A stretch of DNA of 35,404 bases from Amaricoccus sp. (GTDB lineage: Bacteria; Pseudomonadota; Alphaproteobacteria; Rhodobacterales; Rhodobacteraceae), in contig NZ_JAGOMQ010000037.1 of NCBI RefSeq assembly GCF_017993425.1, forward strand, positions 1-35,404. The letters run 5' to 3'. A program made the translations under genes and the position numbers. The notes below the pieces were generated by a model. It searched no databases, had not been told where the DNA came from, and saw nothing but the letters and a program-made list of their open reading frames with translations. Positions 16,688 through 24,809 of this stretch are shown here, piece after piece (position 1 is the stretch's first letter; every line of letters begins with the position of its first letter).

Positions 16688-17824
16688 ATGGCCCGCAAGC
16701 CCCGCCCGATGAGCCTCGCCGAGGCCCGCCGCCGCGCCATCGCCGCGCAGCGCCTCGACGCGACCGCCCCCTTCGGCGCCGGCCCCGCCGCCGTGCAGGG
16801 CGCCGTCGAGCACCTCGGCTACGTCCAGATCGACACGATCAACGTCATCGAGCGCTCGCACCACCACATCCTCTGGAGCCGCATCCCCGCCTATCGCCGC
16901 GCCGACCTCGCGTCCGCCCTGTCGGAGGAGAAGACCGTCTTCGAATACTGGGCGCACGCGCTCGCCTACATCCCGACCCGCGACCTGCGCTTCTTCCTTC
17001 CCGCCATGGCCGCCCACAAGGCCGAGCCCAGCCGCTGGTTCGGCTCGGTCGCGCCCGCGGAGCTGCGCGCCATCGTCGCCCGCATCCGCCGCGACGGCCC
17101 GCTCTCGATCCGCGACATCGAGGAGGAGCCGGTCGAGAAGACCCACCTCTGGGCCAGCCGCAAGCCCTCGAAGCGCGCGCTGGAACTCGCCTTCTACGCG
17201 GGCCTGCTCACCGTCTCCGCCCGCGCCGGCATGGTGAAGACCTACGAGCTGCCCGAGCGCCACTTCGGCTGGACCCGCCGGCCCCGCCCCGCCTCGGAGC
17301 GCCAGATCCTCGACTACCTCCTCGACCGCGCGCTCCGCGCCCAGGGCGTGGTCTCCCTCGACACCATCTGCTACATGGACGCGCCGCGAAAGGCCGCCAT
17401 GGCCGAGCTGATCGAGGCCCGCCTCCGCCGCCGCCGGCTCGTCCCCGTCGCGCTCGAGGCGACCGAAAAGCCGCACTGGATCCCCCCCGAGACCGCCGCC
17501 GCGCCGCTCCCAGACGACGGCCCGGTCCACCTGCTCTCGCCCTTCGACCCGCTGGTCATCCAGCGCAAGCGCCTCGCGCAGCTCTTCGGCCACGATCACC
17601 GCTTCGAGGCCTATGTCCCTGCCGGGAAACGCGTCCTCGGCTACTTCGCGCTCCCGGTCCTCGTCGGCGACCGCATCGCCGCGGCGATCGACGCCAAGGC
17701 CGACCGCGCCGCCCGCCGCCTCCTCGTCCAGAAATGGACCTGGCTCGACGGCCCCCGCGACGGCGACCGCCCGGCGATCGAGGAGGCCCTCGCCCGCTTC
17801 GAGGCCTTCCAGCTCGGCGACTGA
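16688..17824 (+). CDS. ycaQ: YcaQ-type winged-helix DNA glycosylase family protein
   Basis: Member (378 aa) of the HTH_42/YcaQ/AlkX family; characterised members unhook DNA interstrand crosslinks or remove bulky alkyl adducts. The conserved catalytic segment LGYVQIDTINVIERSHHH (43-60) includes the QxD motif, Q47 and D49. A second conserved block, HLLSPFDPLVIQRKR, lies in the C-terminal half. The ATG at 16688 has GGGAGAAAG before it. It is the only plus-strand gene among the ABC transporter genes and divides them into two groups, suggesting later insertion or inversion. Confidence 0.9.
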   Translation: MARKPRPMSLAEARRRAIAAQRLDATAPFGAGPAAVQGAVEHLGYVQIDTINVIERSHHHILWSRIPAYRRADLASALSEEKTVFEYWAHALAYIPTRDLRFFLPAMAAHKAEPSRWFGSVAPAELRAIVARIRRDGPLSIRDIEEEPVEKTHLWASRKPSKRALELAFYAGLLTVSARAGMVKTYELPERHFGWTRRPRPASERQILDYLLDRALRAQGVVSLDTICYMDAPRKAAMAELIEARLRRRRLVPVALEATEKPHWIPPETAAAPLPDDGPVHLLSPFDPLVIQRKRLAQLFGHDHRFEAYVPAGKRVLGYFALPVLVGDRIAAAIDAKADRAARRLLVQKWTWLDGPRDGDRPAIEEALARFEAFQLGD

Positions 17825-17871
17825 CACGCCCGCGGCGCCGGCCGAACGCACGACCGACGCCCGCCGCAACC

Positions 17872-18792
17872 CTACCGCCCCCACCGGAGCGCCAGCGGAT
17901 CCGCCTCCCGCGCCAGCTCCAGGAGCTGCGCCCGCGTCTCGGGATGCATCGGCCGGGTCGGATGGCGCACCGCCTCCGAGGCGATCACGCCGCCCTCCTT
18001 CATCACCGCCTTGCACGAGCGCCAGCCGCATTGCCGGTTCTCGAAGTTGATGATCGGCAAGAGCCGCGCATAGATCGCCTTCGCCTCGTGGCGCCGCCCG
18101 GCCAGATACGCCGTCACCGCCGGCTTGATCAGGTCCGGCAGCGTGGCCGACGTCATGCACCCGCTCGCCCCGGCGTCGAGATCCGCCATCAGCGTGATGC
18201 CCTCCTCGCCGTCGAACGGCCCCTCGATCGCATCGCCCCCGGCGGCGATCAGCGCCCGCAGCTTCGCCGCCGCCTGCGGCGTCTCGATCTTGAAGAGCCG
18301 CACCTCCGCGATCTCCCGGGCCATCCGCGCCAGGAACTCCACGCTCAGCGTCACCCCCGAGATCGGCGCGTCCTGCACCATGATCGGGATCCCGCCCGCC
18401 TTCCCCGCCCGCTCGAAATGCTCGAACGTCGCCGCCTCGTCGGCGCGCAGCAGCGCCCCGTGATAGGGCGGCATCATCATCAGCATCGCGGCCCCCATCG
18501 CCGCCGCCTCGCGCGCCCGCGCCTCCACCACCTGCGTCGAAAAATGCGAGACGGTCACGATCACCGGCACGCGCCCCGCCACATGCTCCAGCGACAGCCG
18601 CGTCAGCTCCGCCCGCTCGGCGTCCGACAGCAGGAACTGCTCGGAGAAGTTCGCGAGGATGCAGATCCCGTCCACCCCCTGGTCGACCATGCAGTCGAGC
18701 ACCCGCCGCATCCCCGCCAGATCCACCGCGCCGTCCTCGGTGAACGGCGTCGGCGCGACCGGCCATACGCCCGTGAAAGGCCTCGTCATCAT
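17872..18792 (-). CDS. Dihydrodipicolinate synthase-family lyase, resembling L-2-keto-3-deoxyarabonate dehydratase
   Basis: Schiff-base (beta/alpha)8 aldolase/dehydratase of 306 aa. The catalytic lysine is K168 in RLFKIETP and the conserved tyrosine Y110 in MMPPYHG. The position occupied by GTTGE in true DapA reads ANFSE (47-51), which argues against lysine synthesis. ILANFSEQF, MVQDAPISG and the INFENRQ tail resemble what I recall of L-2-keto-3-deoxyarabonate dehydratase; a related keto-acid lyase is possible. GGGAGGGAAG precedes the ATG at 18792, which overlaps the stop of the second permease by four bases. It is therefore coupled to the transporter and probably acts on its substrate or a derivative. 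Confidence 0.8.
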   Translation of the reverse strand: MMTRPFTGVWPVAPTPFTEDGAVDLAGMRRVLDCMVDQGVDGICILANFSEQFLLSDAERAELTRLSLEHVAGRVPVIVTVSHFSTQVVEARAREAAAMGAAMLMMMPPYHGALLRADEAATFEHFERAGKAGGIPIMVQDAPISGVTLSVEFLARMAREIAEVRLFKIETPQAAAKLRALIAAGGDAIEGPFDGEEGITLMADLDAGASGCMTSATLPDLIKPAVTAYLAGRRHEAKAIYARLLPIINFENRQCGWRSCKAVMKEGGVIASEAVRHPTRPMHPETRAQLLELAREADPLALRWGR

Positions 18793-19691
18793 CGCGCTTC
18801 CCTCCCCGTCCTTCCGCCCATTGCCCGGACGGTTATCCTTTCCGCGAGCCCGATCAGACCGACGAGCAGGGCGGCGAGGATCGCCGCCATGAAGAGCGCC
18901 GACCAGATCTGCACCGTCTGGCCATAGTAGCTCCCCGACAGCATCCGCGCGCCGAGCCCCGCCTGCGCCCCGGTCGGCAGCTCGCCGACGATGGCGCCGA
19001 CGAGGCTCGCCGCCGCCGCGACCTTGAGCGAGGCGAAGAGGTAGGGCGTCGCCGCCGGCCAGCGCAGCTTGCGGAAGGTCTGCCCGGCCGAGGCGTTCCA
19101 CGTCCGCATCTGGTCCATCAGGATCCGGTCGGGGCTGCGCAGCCCCTTCACCATGCCGACGGCGACGGGGAAGAACGAAAGATAGGTCGAGATCAACGCC
19201 TTCGGCAGCAATCCCGACACGCCGACCGAATTGAGCACCACCACGATCATCGGCGCGATGGCGAGGATCGGGATGGTCTGGCTGGCGATCACCCAGGGCA
19301 TGACGCTCGCGTCCGAGGTGCGGTCGTGGACGATCGCGATGGCGAGCCCGATCCCCAGCGCCGTCCCGAGCGCGAAGCCGGCGAGCGTCGCCGAGAGCGT
19401 CACCCAGGCATGATAGACGAGGCTGCGCTTCGAGGTCGGCTTCACGTCGATCGTGGTCTTCCACAGCTCGCTCGCCACCTGATCCGGCGCCGGCAGCCGC
19501 GGCCGCTCCTGACTCAGCGTCGCGGCGACCAGCGCCGCCGGCCCGAGCGTCACCCCGTCCCGCCCCGCCTGGTCGTAGGCCCAGGGCGCGTTCAGGATCA
19601 CCGCGAACACGTACCAGAGCGCGACGATCCCGGCGACCACGGTCGCGACCGGCAACCAGTCCCGCCCCGCCGTCACCGGAAGGCCCGCCAT
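18789..19691 (-). CDS. ABC transporter permease 2 (SsuC/TauC type)
   Basis: Inner-membrane permease of 300 aa. A first hydrophobic segment (14-34) is followed by a periplasmic region rich in charged residues, then about five more membrane segments. The coupling loop reads RTWNASAGQTFRKLRWPAAT. The start overlaps the acetyltransferase end by 19 bases, and the stop overlaps the lyase start by four. It pairs with permease 1 across the ycaQ gene; a heterodimeric channel is the likely arrangement. Confidence 0.9.
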   Translation of the reverse strand: MAGLPVTAGRDWLPVATVVAGIVALWYVFAVILNAPWAYDQAGRDGVTLGPAALVAATLSQERPRLPAPDQVASELWKTTIDVKPTSKRSLVYHAWVTLSATLAGFALGTALGIGLAIAIVHDRTSDASVMPWVIASQTIPILAIAPMIVVVLNSVGVSGLLPKALISTYLSFFPVAVGMVKGLRSPDRILMDQMRTWNASAGQTFRKLRWPAATPYLFASLKVAAAASLVGAIVGELPTGAQAGLGARMLSGSYYGQTVQIWSALFMAAILAALLVGLIGLAERITVRAMGGRTGREAR

Positions 19692-20191
19692 TCCAGGAAC
19701 AGATCCGGCAGCCCCTCCTCGTTCTCGCCCTCGGTGCCCCCCGTCTCGACGAAGCCCTCGCGGGCATAGAAGCGCCGCGCCCCCTCGTTCGCCGCGAAGA
19801 CGTGCAGCGTCAGCCCCTCCGGCCGCGCCGCCTTGGCCTCGGCGAGGAGCCGCGCTCCGATCCCCCGGCCCCGCGCCCGGTCGGCGAGGTAGAGCGCCGC
19901 GACGAAGCCCTCGCCATCGAGCGCGAGATAGCCGGCGAGGCCGCGCCCCTCCTCCTCCGCAACGATGATCCGGCAGGTCTTGAACAGATGCTCGCGGTGG
20001 AACCGCGCCACCGCGCTCGGCGGATGGCGGCGCGGCATCCAGTCGGTGGCGTCGAGCCAGGCGTCGAAGATCGCCGCGCAGCCGTCCGCGTCGGCAGGCA
20101 ACCCTGCGCGCAGAAAAACGGGCCGCGCTGATGCATCAGCAAAATCAATATCTTGCGTCGCTAACACACGTGTTAGCCCCTCAGACGTCAT
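19673..20191 (-). CDS. GNAT-family N-acetyltransferase
   Basis: Acetyltransferase of 172 aa with the acetyl-CoA-binding motif ARGRGIGARLL at residues 106-116 and the C-terminal RRFYAREGFVETG segment. The substrate is unknown. It is wedged between the ATPase (11-base overlap) and permease 2 (19-base overlap). The first 24 or so codons are unlike the rest: they use TTA, ATT, TTT, GCT and GAT, rare in this DNA, and contain two palindromes. The recognisable domain starts near residue 25 (PVFLRAG), so the true start may be downstream. Confidence 0.8.
   Translation of the reverse strand: MTSEGLTRVLATQDIDFADASARPVFLRAGLPADADGCAAIFDAWLDATDWMPRRHPPSAVARFHREHLFKTCRIIVAEEEGRGLAGYLALDGEGFVAALYLADRARGRGIGARLLAEAKAARPEGLTLHVFAANEGARRFYAREGFVETGGTEGENEEGLPDLFLEWRAFR
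20127..20176. promoter_or_regulatory. Paired palindromes in an AT-rich patch
   Basis: A perfect 14-base palindrome, GCTGATGCATCAGC, lies at 20127-20140. A second element, CTAACACACGTGTTAG at 20161-20176, has perfect 7-base arms and a 2-base spacer. Their centres are 35 bases apart. They sit within the N-terminal codons of the acetyltransferase gene. They look like operators or an internal promoter region; the factor is unknown. Confidence 0.5.
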
Positions 20192-20963
20192 CGCCGATCC
20201 CCGCCCGCAGCCCGTCGCGGACCCGGGCCGCGATGGCGAGGAACTCCGCGCTCTCGCGGATATGGAGCGGCCGCTCCTTGGGCAGCGGGCTCTCGATCAC
20301 GTCCGTCACCCGCCCCGGGCGTGGGCTCATCACCACGATCCGGGTCGAGAGATAGACCGCCTCCGGGATCGAGTGGGTGACGAAGGCGATGGTCTTGCCC
20401 GTCCGCGCCCACAGGTCCAGCAACTGCTCGTTGAGCTTGTCGCGCACGATCTCGTCGAGCGCCCCGAAGGGCTCGTCCATCAGCAGCAGGTCCGCGTCGA
20501 AGGCAAGCGCCCGCGCGATCGAGGCCCGCTGCTGCATGCCCCCCGAGAGCTGCCACGGGAACTTCTTCTCGAACCCCGCAAGCTCCACCATGGCGAGCGC
20601 CCGCGCCGCCCGCGCCTCCTGCTCGGCCCGCGGATAGCCCATGATCTCCAGCGGCAGCCGCACGTTCCCGGCGATCGTCCGCCACGGGAACAGCCCCGCC
20701 GCCTGGAAGACGTAGCCATAGGCCCGCGCCTCCCGCGCCGCCGCCGGGCTCGTGCCGTTCACCCGGATCGCCCCGGAGGTCGGCGTCTCCAGGTCGGCGG
20801 CCGCGCGCAGGAAGGTGGTCTTGCCGCAACCAGAGGGGCCGATGAAGCTGACGAACTCGCCGCGGCGGATGGTCAGGTTGACGTCCTTCAGCGCCTGGAC
20901 GGGGCCGTCGTTCGTCTCGAAGACGAGGTTCAGCCCGCTCGCCTCGATCGCCGGCCCGTCCAT
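20181..20963 (-). CDS. ABC transporter ATP-binding protein
   Basis: Cytoplasmic ATPase (260 aa) of the SsuB/TauB/ThiZ class. Walker A GPSGCGKTT is at residues 42-50, the Q-loop glutamine at 87, the signature LSGGMQQR at 139-146, Walker B LLLMDEP at 159-165 and the H-loop histidine at 197. GGAGGAGGG lies before the ATG at 20963. It is the first gene of the minus-strand transporter operon and should energise both permeases. Confidence 0.93.
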   Translation of the reverse strand: MDGPAIEASGLNLVFETNDGPVQALKDVNLTIRRGEFVSFIGPSGCGKTTFLRAAADLETPTSGAIRVNGTSPAAAREARAYGYVFQAAGLFPWRTIAGNVRLPLEIMGYPRAEQEARAARALAMVELAGFEKKFPWQLSGGMQQRASIARALAFDADLLLMDEPFGALDEIVRDKLNEQLLDLWARTGKTIAFVTHSIPEAVYLSTRIVVMSPRPGRVTDVIESPLPKERPLHIRESAEFLAIAARVRDGLRAGIGDDV

Positions 20964-21029
20964 CCCCGCTCGTCCCTCCTCCGCCGGCCCGCGACGTTAG
21001 CCGGCGCGGGGCCGACTGAGAAGGGGGGC

Positions 21030-21797
21030 TCACGCGAAGGGATCGACCGGATAGCGCACCGCGACGAGGCAGAGCCCGTCCGGCGGCGCCACGGGCCCGC
21101 AGGCCGCCCGGTCCCGCGCCGCCAGCGCCGCGCCGACCCGCTCCGGCGCCCAGGCCCCGGCGCCCACCCGCTCCAGCGTGCCGACGATGCTGCGCACCTG
21201 GTTGTGCAGGAACGACCGCGCCCGCAGCCGGAACCGCACCTCCATCCCGCCGGGATACGGCCCCTCCTCGATCGCCACCTCGTCGAGCGTCCTCTCCGGG
21301 CTCGGGGCCTGGCAGATCGACGAGCGGAACGTGGTGAAGTCATGCCGCCCGACCAGCGCCGCCGCGCCAGCCCGCATTGCCCCGACGTCGAGCCGCCGCG
21401 GCGTCCGCCACGCCCGTCCCCGCTCCAGCGCCAGCGGCGCGGCGCGGGCCACCGCCCGGTAGACATAGGTCCGCTCCACCGCGTCGAAGCGGGCGTGGAA
21501 CCGCTCGCCCACCGCGGCCGCCGCGGTCACCGCCACCCGGTCGGGCCGCAGATGCGCGTTCAGCGCCGCCGCCAGCCGCTCCGGGGCCCAGTCGCGGCCG
21601 AGGTCGAGATGCGCCACCTGCCCCTCGGCATGGACCCCCGCATCCGTCCGCCCCGCCCCGAAGACCGCGGCGCCGCCCGGCTCGATCCGCGCCACGGCGG
21701 CCTCCAGCGCCGCCTGCACGCTCGGCTGCGCGGCCTGCCGCTGCCAGCCGGCGAAGGGGCCGCCGTCGTACTCGATCCTCAGGGCATAGCGCGGCAT
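21030..21797 (-). CDS. truA: tRNA pseudouridine(38-40) synthase
   Basis: Converts uridines 38-40 of the tRNA anticodon arm to pseudouridine. The 255 residues match the family. The catalytic aspartate is D52 in GRTDAGVHA; the opening [18 protein letters not shown] and the [14 protein letters not shown] segment are diagnostic. It is divergent from ycjX, with a repeat-rich gap of 274 bases. Confidence 0.97.
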   Translation of the reverse strand: MPRYALRIEYDGGPFAGWQRQAAQPSVQAALEAAVARIEPGGAAVFGAGRTDAGVHAEGQVAHLDLGRDWAPERLAAALNAHLRPDRVAVTAAAAVGERFHARFDAVERTYVYRAVARAAPLALERGRAWRTPRRLDVGAMRAGAAALVGRHDFTTFRSSICQAPSPERTLDEVAIEEGPYPGGMEVRFRLRARSFLHNQVRSIVGTLERVGAGAWAPERVGAALAARDRAACGPVAPPDGLCLVAVRYPVDPFA

Positions 21798-21850
21798 CCG
21801 CGCCCCCTACCCCCCTCCGCGCCCGGCGCCAAGCGCCGCCTCTGCCGCCA

Positions 21851-22080
21851 CTCCCCGCCCAAGCGCCCGGATCGGCGCTGCCGCACCCCGGGAGCCGCGC
21901 CCTCCGCTTCGCCCCACGAGGCGCCGCCTCAGTCGCCAAGGGCCGCCCGGACGCCCAAGTCCGCCCGCCCGCGCCCCGGGGAGCCGCCCTTGCGCCTCGC
22001 CCGCACCGCCTCGGTTGCCAACCCCCGCCCGAGCGCCTAGGTGAGCCGCTGCCGCCCCCCGGGAGCCGAACTTGGACCTC
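21851..22080. repeat. Three degenerate tandem units of 82-89 bp running into the ycjX start
   Basis: The block (G)GGGAGCCG followed by a CTTCGCCCC/CTCGCCCGCA-like stretch recurs with GGGAG at 21890, 21979 and 22061 (periods 89 and 82). Each unit also contains a CGCCCGGA/CGCCCGAG-type block upstream. The third copy supplies the ribosome-binding site and first codons of ycjX, so the first two look like decayed duplicates of that initiation region. Confidence 0.65.
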
Positions 22081-23490
22081 GCCCGCATCGCCGACCGCCT
22101 GACCCGAACGATCGAGGACCAGGTCCAGGAGATCGGCGGCCTGTTCGACCCGGTGATCCGCCTCGGGGTCACCGGCCTGTCGCGGGCCGGCAAGACCGTC
22201 TTCGTCACCTCGCTGGTCGCGAACCTCCTCGAGCGCGCCCGGATGCCGCAGCTGCGCGCCGCCGCGCAGGGCCGCTTCCTCGCCGCCTGGCTGCAACCCC
22301 AGCCCGACCATGCCGTCCCGCGCTTCCCCTTCGAGGACCACCTCGCCGCCCTCCTCGCCCCGGAGCCGCGCTGGCCCGAGGGCACCCGCTCCATCTCCAC
22401 CCTGCGCCTGTCGCTCCGCCTCGCCCCGAGCGGCCTCCTCGCCGGCCTTTCCGGCCCGCGGGTCGTGCATCTCGACATCACCGACTATCCCGGCGAATGG
22501 CTGCTCGACCTGCCGCTGATGAGCCTTTCCTTCACCGACTGGTCGCAGGCCGCCCTCGCCGCCGCCCGCACGCCCGCCCGCGCCGCGCTGGCCGAGGGCT
22601 GGCTCGCCCGCCTCGACGCGACCGACGCCGCCGCGCCCCTCGACGAGAGCGCGGCCCGCGGCCTCGCCGCCGCCTTCACCGGCTACCTCGCCGCCGCCCG
22701 CGCCGCCGGCCTCTCCTCCGTCGCGCCGGGCCGTTTCCTCATGCCGGGCGACCTCGAGGGCTCGCCCGCGCTCACCTTCTCGCCGCTCCCGCGCCCCGGG
22801 CGCACCCCCTCGGGCTCGCTCTGGCGCGCCTTCGAGAAGCGCTTCGAGAGCTACAAGCGCGTGGTGGTCGAGCCGTTCTTCCGCAACCACTTCGCGAAGC
22901 TCGACCGCCAGGTGGTGCTGATCGACGCCCTCGGCGCCCTCCACGACGGGCCGCGCGCCGTCGAGGATTTGCGGGTCGCGATGACCGACATCCTCGCCTG
23001 CTTCCGCCCCGGCGCGAATTCCTGGCTCGCGCCGATCCTCGGGCGGCGGATCGACCGCATCCTCTTCGCCGCCACCCGCGCCGACCATGTCCACCACAGC
23101 CAGCACGCCCGCCTCGCCGCCGTCGCCGAGGCGCTGGTCGCCGAGGCGCGCCGCCGGGCGCAGTTCCGCGGCGCCGAGACCGGCGCCATGGCGATCGCCT
23201 CCCTCCGCGCCACCACCGAGGCGACCGTCACCCGCGACGGCCGCAGCATCGACGTCGTCCGCGGCCGCAGCCTCGACACCGGCGCGGAGGTGGCGCTCTA
23301 CCCGGGCCTGCTGCCCGAGGACCCCGCCGGCCTCCTCGCCGCCGCCCGCGACGCCGGCGGCGGGCGCGAGGCCGCCGCCTGGAGCGTGCCGCGCTTCGCG
23401 CCGCCGCGGTTGACGCTGGCGCCCGGCGACGGCCTTCCCCATATCCGGCTCGACCGGGCGGCCGAGTTCCTGTTCGGGGACAAGCTCTGA
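22072..23490 (+). CDS. ycjX: YcjX-family P-loop NTPase
   Basis: Protein of 472 aa of the YcjX family of GTPase-like proteins, often linked to stress or envelope regulons. The P-loop is GLSRAGKT at residues 35-42. Other conserved blocks are LDITDYPGEW and the C-terminal PHIRLDRAAEFLFGDKL. The start is a TTG at 22072 with GGGAG six bases before it; no in-frame ATG is close. The ycjF-like gene follows after 79 bases, the usual ycjX-ycjF pairing. The molecular function is not established. Confidence 0.9.
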   Translation: MDLARIADRLTRTIEDQVQEIGGLFDPVIRLGVTGLSRAGKTVFVTSLVANLLERARMPQLRAAAQGRFLAAWLQPQPDHAVPRFPFEDHLAALLAPEPRWPEGTRSISTLRLSLRLAPSGLLAGLSGPRVVHLDITDYPGEWLLDLPLMSLSFTDWSQAALAAARTPARAALAEGWLARLDATDAAAPLDESAARGLAAAFTGYLAAARAAGLSSVAPGRFLMPGDLEGSPALTFSPLPRPGRTPSGSLWRAFEKRFESYKRVVVEPFFRNHFAKLDRQVVLIDALGALHDGPRAVEDLRVAMTDILACFRPGANSWLAPILGRRIDRILFAATRADHVHHSQHARLAAVAEALVAEARRRAQFRGAETGAMAIASLRATTEATVTRDGRSIDVVRGRSLDTGAEVALYPGLLPEDPAGLLAAARDAGGGREAAAWSVPRFAPPRLTLAPGDGLPHIRLDRAAEFLFGDKL

Positions 23491-23493
23491 AAA

Positions 23494-23510
23494 TGTCGCA
23501 CCGTGCGACA
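23494..23510. promoter_or_regulatory. Inverted repeat TGTCGCA-N3-TGCGACA
   Basis: Perfect 7-base arms with a CCG spacer begin four bases after the ycjX stop, inside the 79-base gap before the ycjF-like gene. There is no T tract after it. It could be an operator, an attenuating hairpin or an mRNA processing signal. Confidence 0.45.
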
Positions 23511-23569
23511 CGTCTCTGTAAGGGCGGGAAAAAAGTGCTGACGAGGCAGTTACCCACAGGCCCGCTCCC

Positions 23570-24562
23570 ATGAGCCGCGCCCCCGATCCCTTCGTCATCC
23601 CGGCCTCGGAGCTCGGCGCGGCCGAGACCGATCCCGCGACCGCCCCGCCGCCGCCCGACGAGCCGCCGACCGGCGCGGCCATGGTGCGCATGGCCGAGCT
23701 CGCCGCCCGGCCGCCGCGCGGCGGCGGCTGGCTCCTGTCGACCGCCGGCGCGCTCCTGTCGATGATGATCGGCATCGCCGCCTGGGACTACGTGACCGGG
23801 CTGATCGCCCGGAACGAGGTGCTGGGGCTCGCGGTCCTGCTGCTGATGGGGCTCCTCGTGCTGCTCCTGCTAGGGCAGGTCCTGCGCGAGGTCCTCGCCA
23901 TGCGCCGGCTCGCCCGCATCGACGACATCCGCGCCGGCGCGCTCGCCGCCGTCTCGACCGCCGACGCCCCCGCCGCCGTCGCGGTCGCCGACCGGCTCGA
24001 CCGCTTCTACGCCGCGCGGGCCGAGCTGCGCTGGTCGCGCGACACCCTGGCCGCGGAGCGCGCCCATCTCCTCGACGCCGACGCCATCCTCGCCACGACC
24101 GAGCGCCGCCTGCTCGAGCCGCTCGACGCCGCGGCCCGGCGCGAGATCGAGGCCGCCGCCCGCACGGTCGCCGCCGCCACCGCCGTGGTGCCGCTGGCGC
24201 TCGTCGACGTCCTGGCGGCCGCCTCGCAGAACATCCGGATGATCCGACGCATCGCCGAGATCTACGGGGCGCGCGCCGGGCTCCTCGGCTCGTTCCGGCT
24301 GCTGCGCGAGGTGGCCACGCATCTGCTCGCCACCGGCGCGGTCGCGGTCGGCGACGACCTGATCGGCTCGGTCGCCGGCGGCCACCTCGCGGCGCGGCTG
24401 TCGCGCCGCTTCGGCGAGGGCGTGGTCAACGGCGCCCTGACGGCGCGGGTCGGCGTCGCGGCGATGGAGGTCTGCCGGCCGCTGCCCTTCGTCGCCCTGC
24501 CCCGCCCCCGGGTCTCGAACCTGATCGGCCGCGCGCTGACCGGGCTCTTCGGCAAGGAGTAG
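23570..24562 (+). CDS. ycjF: YcjF/TIGR01620-family membrane protein (DUF697)
   Basis: Inner-membrane protein of 330 aa. After a proline-rich cytoplasmic N-terminus, two membrane helices lie near residues 60-78 and 84-104. The C-terminal DUF697 region carries VPLALVDVLAAASQNIRMI and the final CRPLPFV segment. It is paired with ycjX as in many proteobacteria. Its stop lies four bases from the convergent nor-cluster end, so the two transcripts probably collide or share a bidirectional end. Confidence 0.87.
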   Translation: MSRAPDPFVIPASELGAAETDPATAPPPPDEPPTGAAMVRMAELAARPPRGGGWLLSTAGALLSMMIGIAAWDYVTGLIARNEVLGLAVLLLMGLLVLLLLGQVLREVLAMRRLARIDDIRAGALAAVSTADAPAAVAVADRLDRFYAARAELRWSRDTLAAERAHLLDADAILATTERRLLEPLDAAARREIEAAARTVAAATAVVPLALVDVLAAASQNIRMIRRIAEIYGARAGLLGSFRLLREVATHLLATGAVAVGDDLIGSVAGGHLAARLSRRFGEGVVNGALTARVGVAAMEVCRPLPFVALPRPRVSNLIGRALTGLFGKE

Positions 24563-24566
24563 TCGC

Positions 24567-24809
24567 CTACTCCGCCCCGCCGTCCGCCTTCGCCATCAGC
24601 CGCCGCAGGTGGCGGGCGAAGGCGACCGCCGCGGGGACGCCGAGGATCACGCCGCCGAGGACCGAAAGCCAGGGCGTCAGCACCGGCGCCCCGACCCAGC
24701 TCAGGATCAGCGACAGGAAGAACAGGTTCACCGCCGCCGCGCCCGCGGCGAAGGGATAGACGGCGGCGACGAGCCGCCAGCCCGGGCTCACCGGCGGCTG
24801 ACCAGCCAT
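24567..24809 (-). CDS. Small two-helix membrane protein, NnrT-like
   Basis: Protein of 80 aa with two hydrophobic segments (about residues 11-36 and 42-63) and a charged C-terminal tail (RHLRRLMAKADGG). The pattern YPFAAGAAAVNLFFLSLIL resembles what I recall of NnrT-like proteins encoded with nitric oxide reductase genes in Rhodobacterales. It overlaps the preceding 58-aa gene by 22 bases, so it is the last member of the nor operon. The function is unknown; a role in NO reductase assembly is an inference from position. Confidence 0.7.
   Translation of the reverse strand: MAGQPPVSPGWRLVAAVYPFAAGAAAVNLFFLSLILSWVGAPVLTPWLSVLGGVILGVPAAVAFARHLRRLMAKADGGAE

Noticed and set aside
17872-18792. True dapA (4-hydroxy-tetrahydrodipicolinate synthase)
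   Set aside because: The GTTGE motif region reads ANFSE, and the gene is embedded in a transporter operon.
21340-23775. 811-codon minus-strand frame across truA, the gap and ycjX
   Set aside because: Composition artefact covering three unrelated regions.
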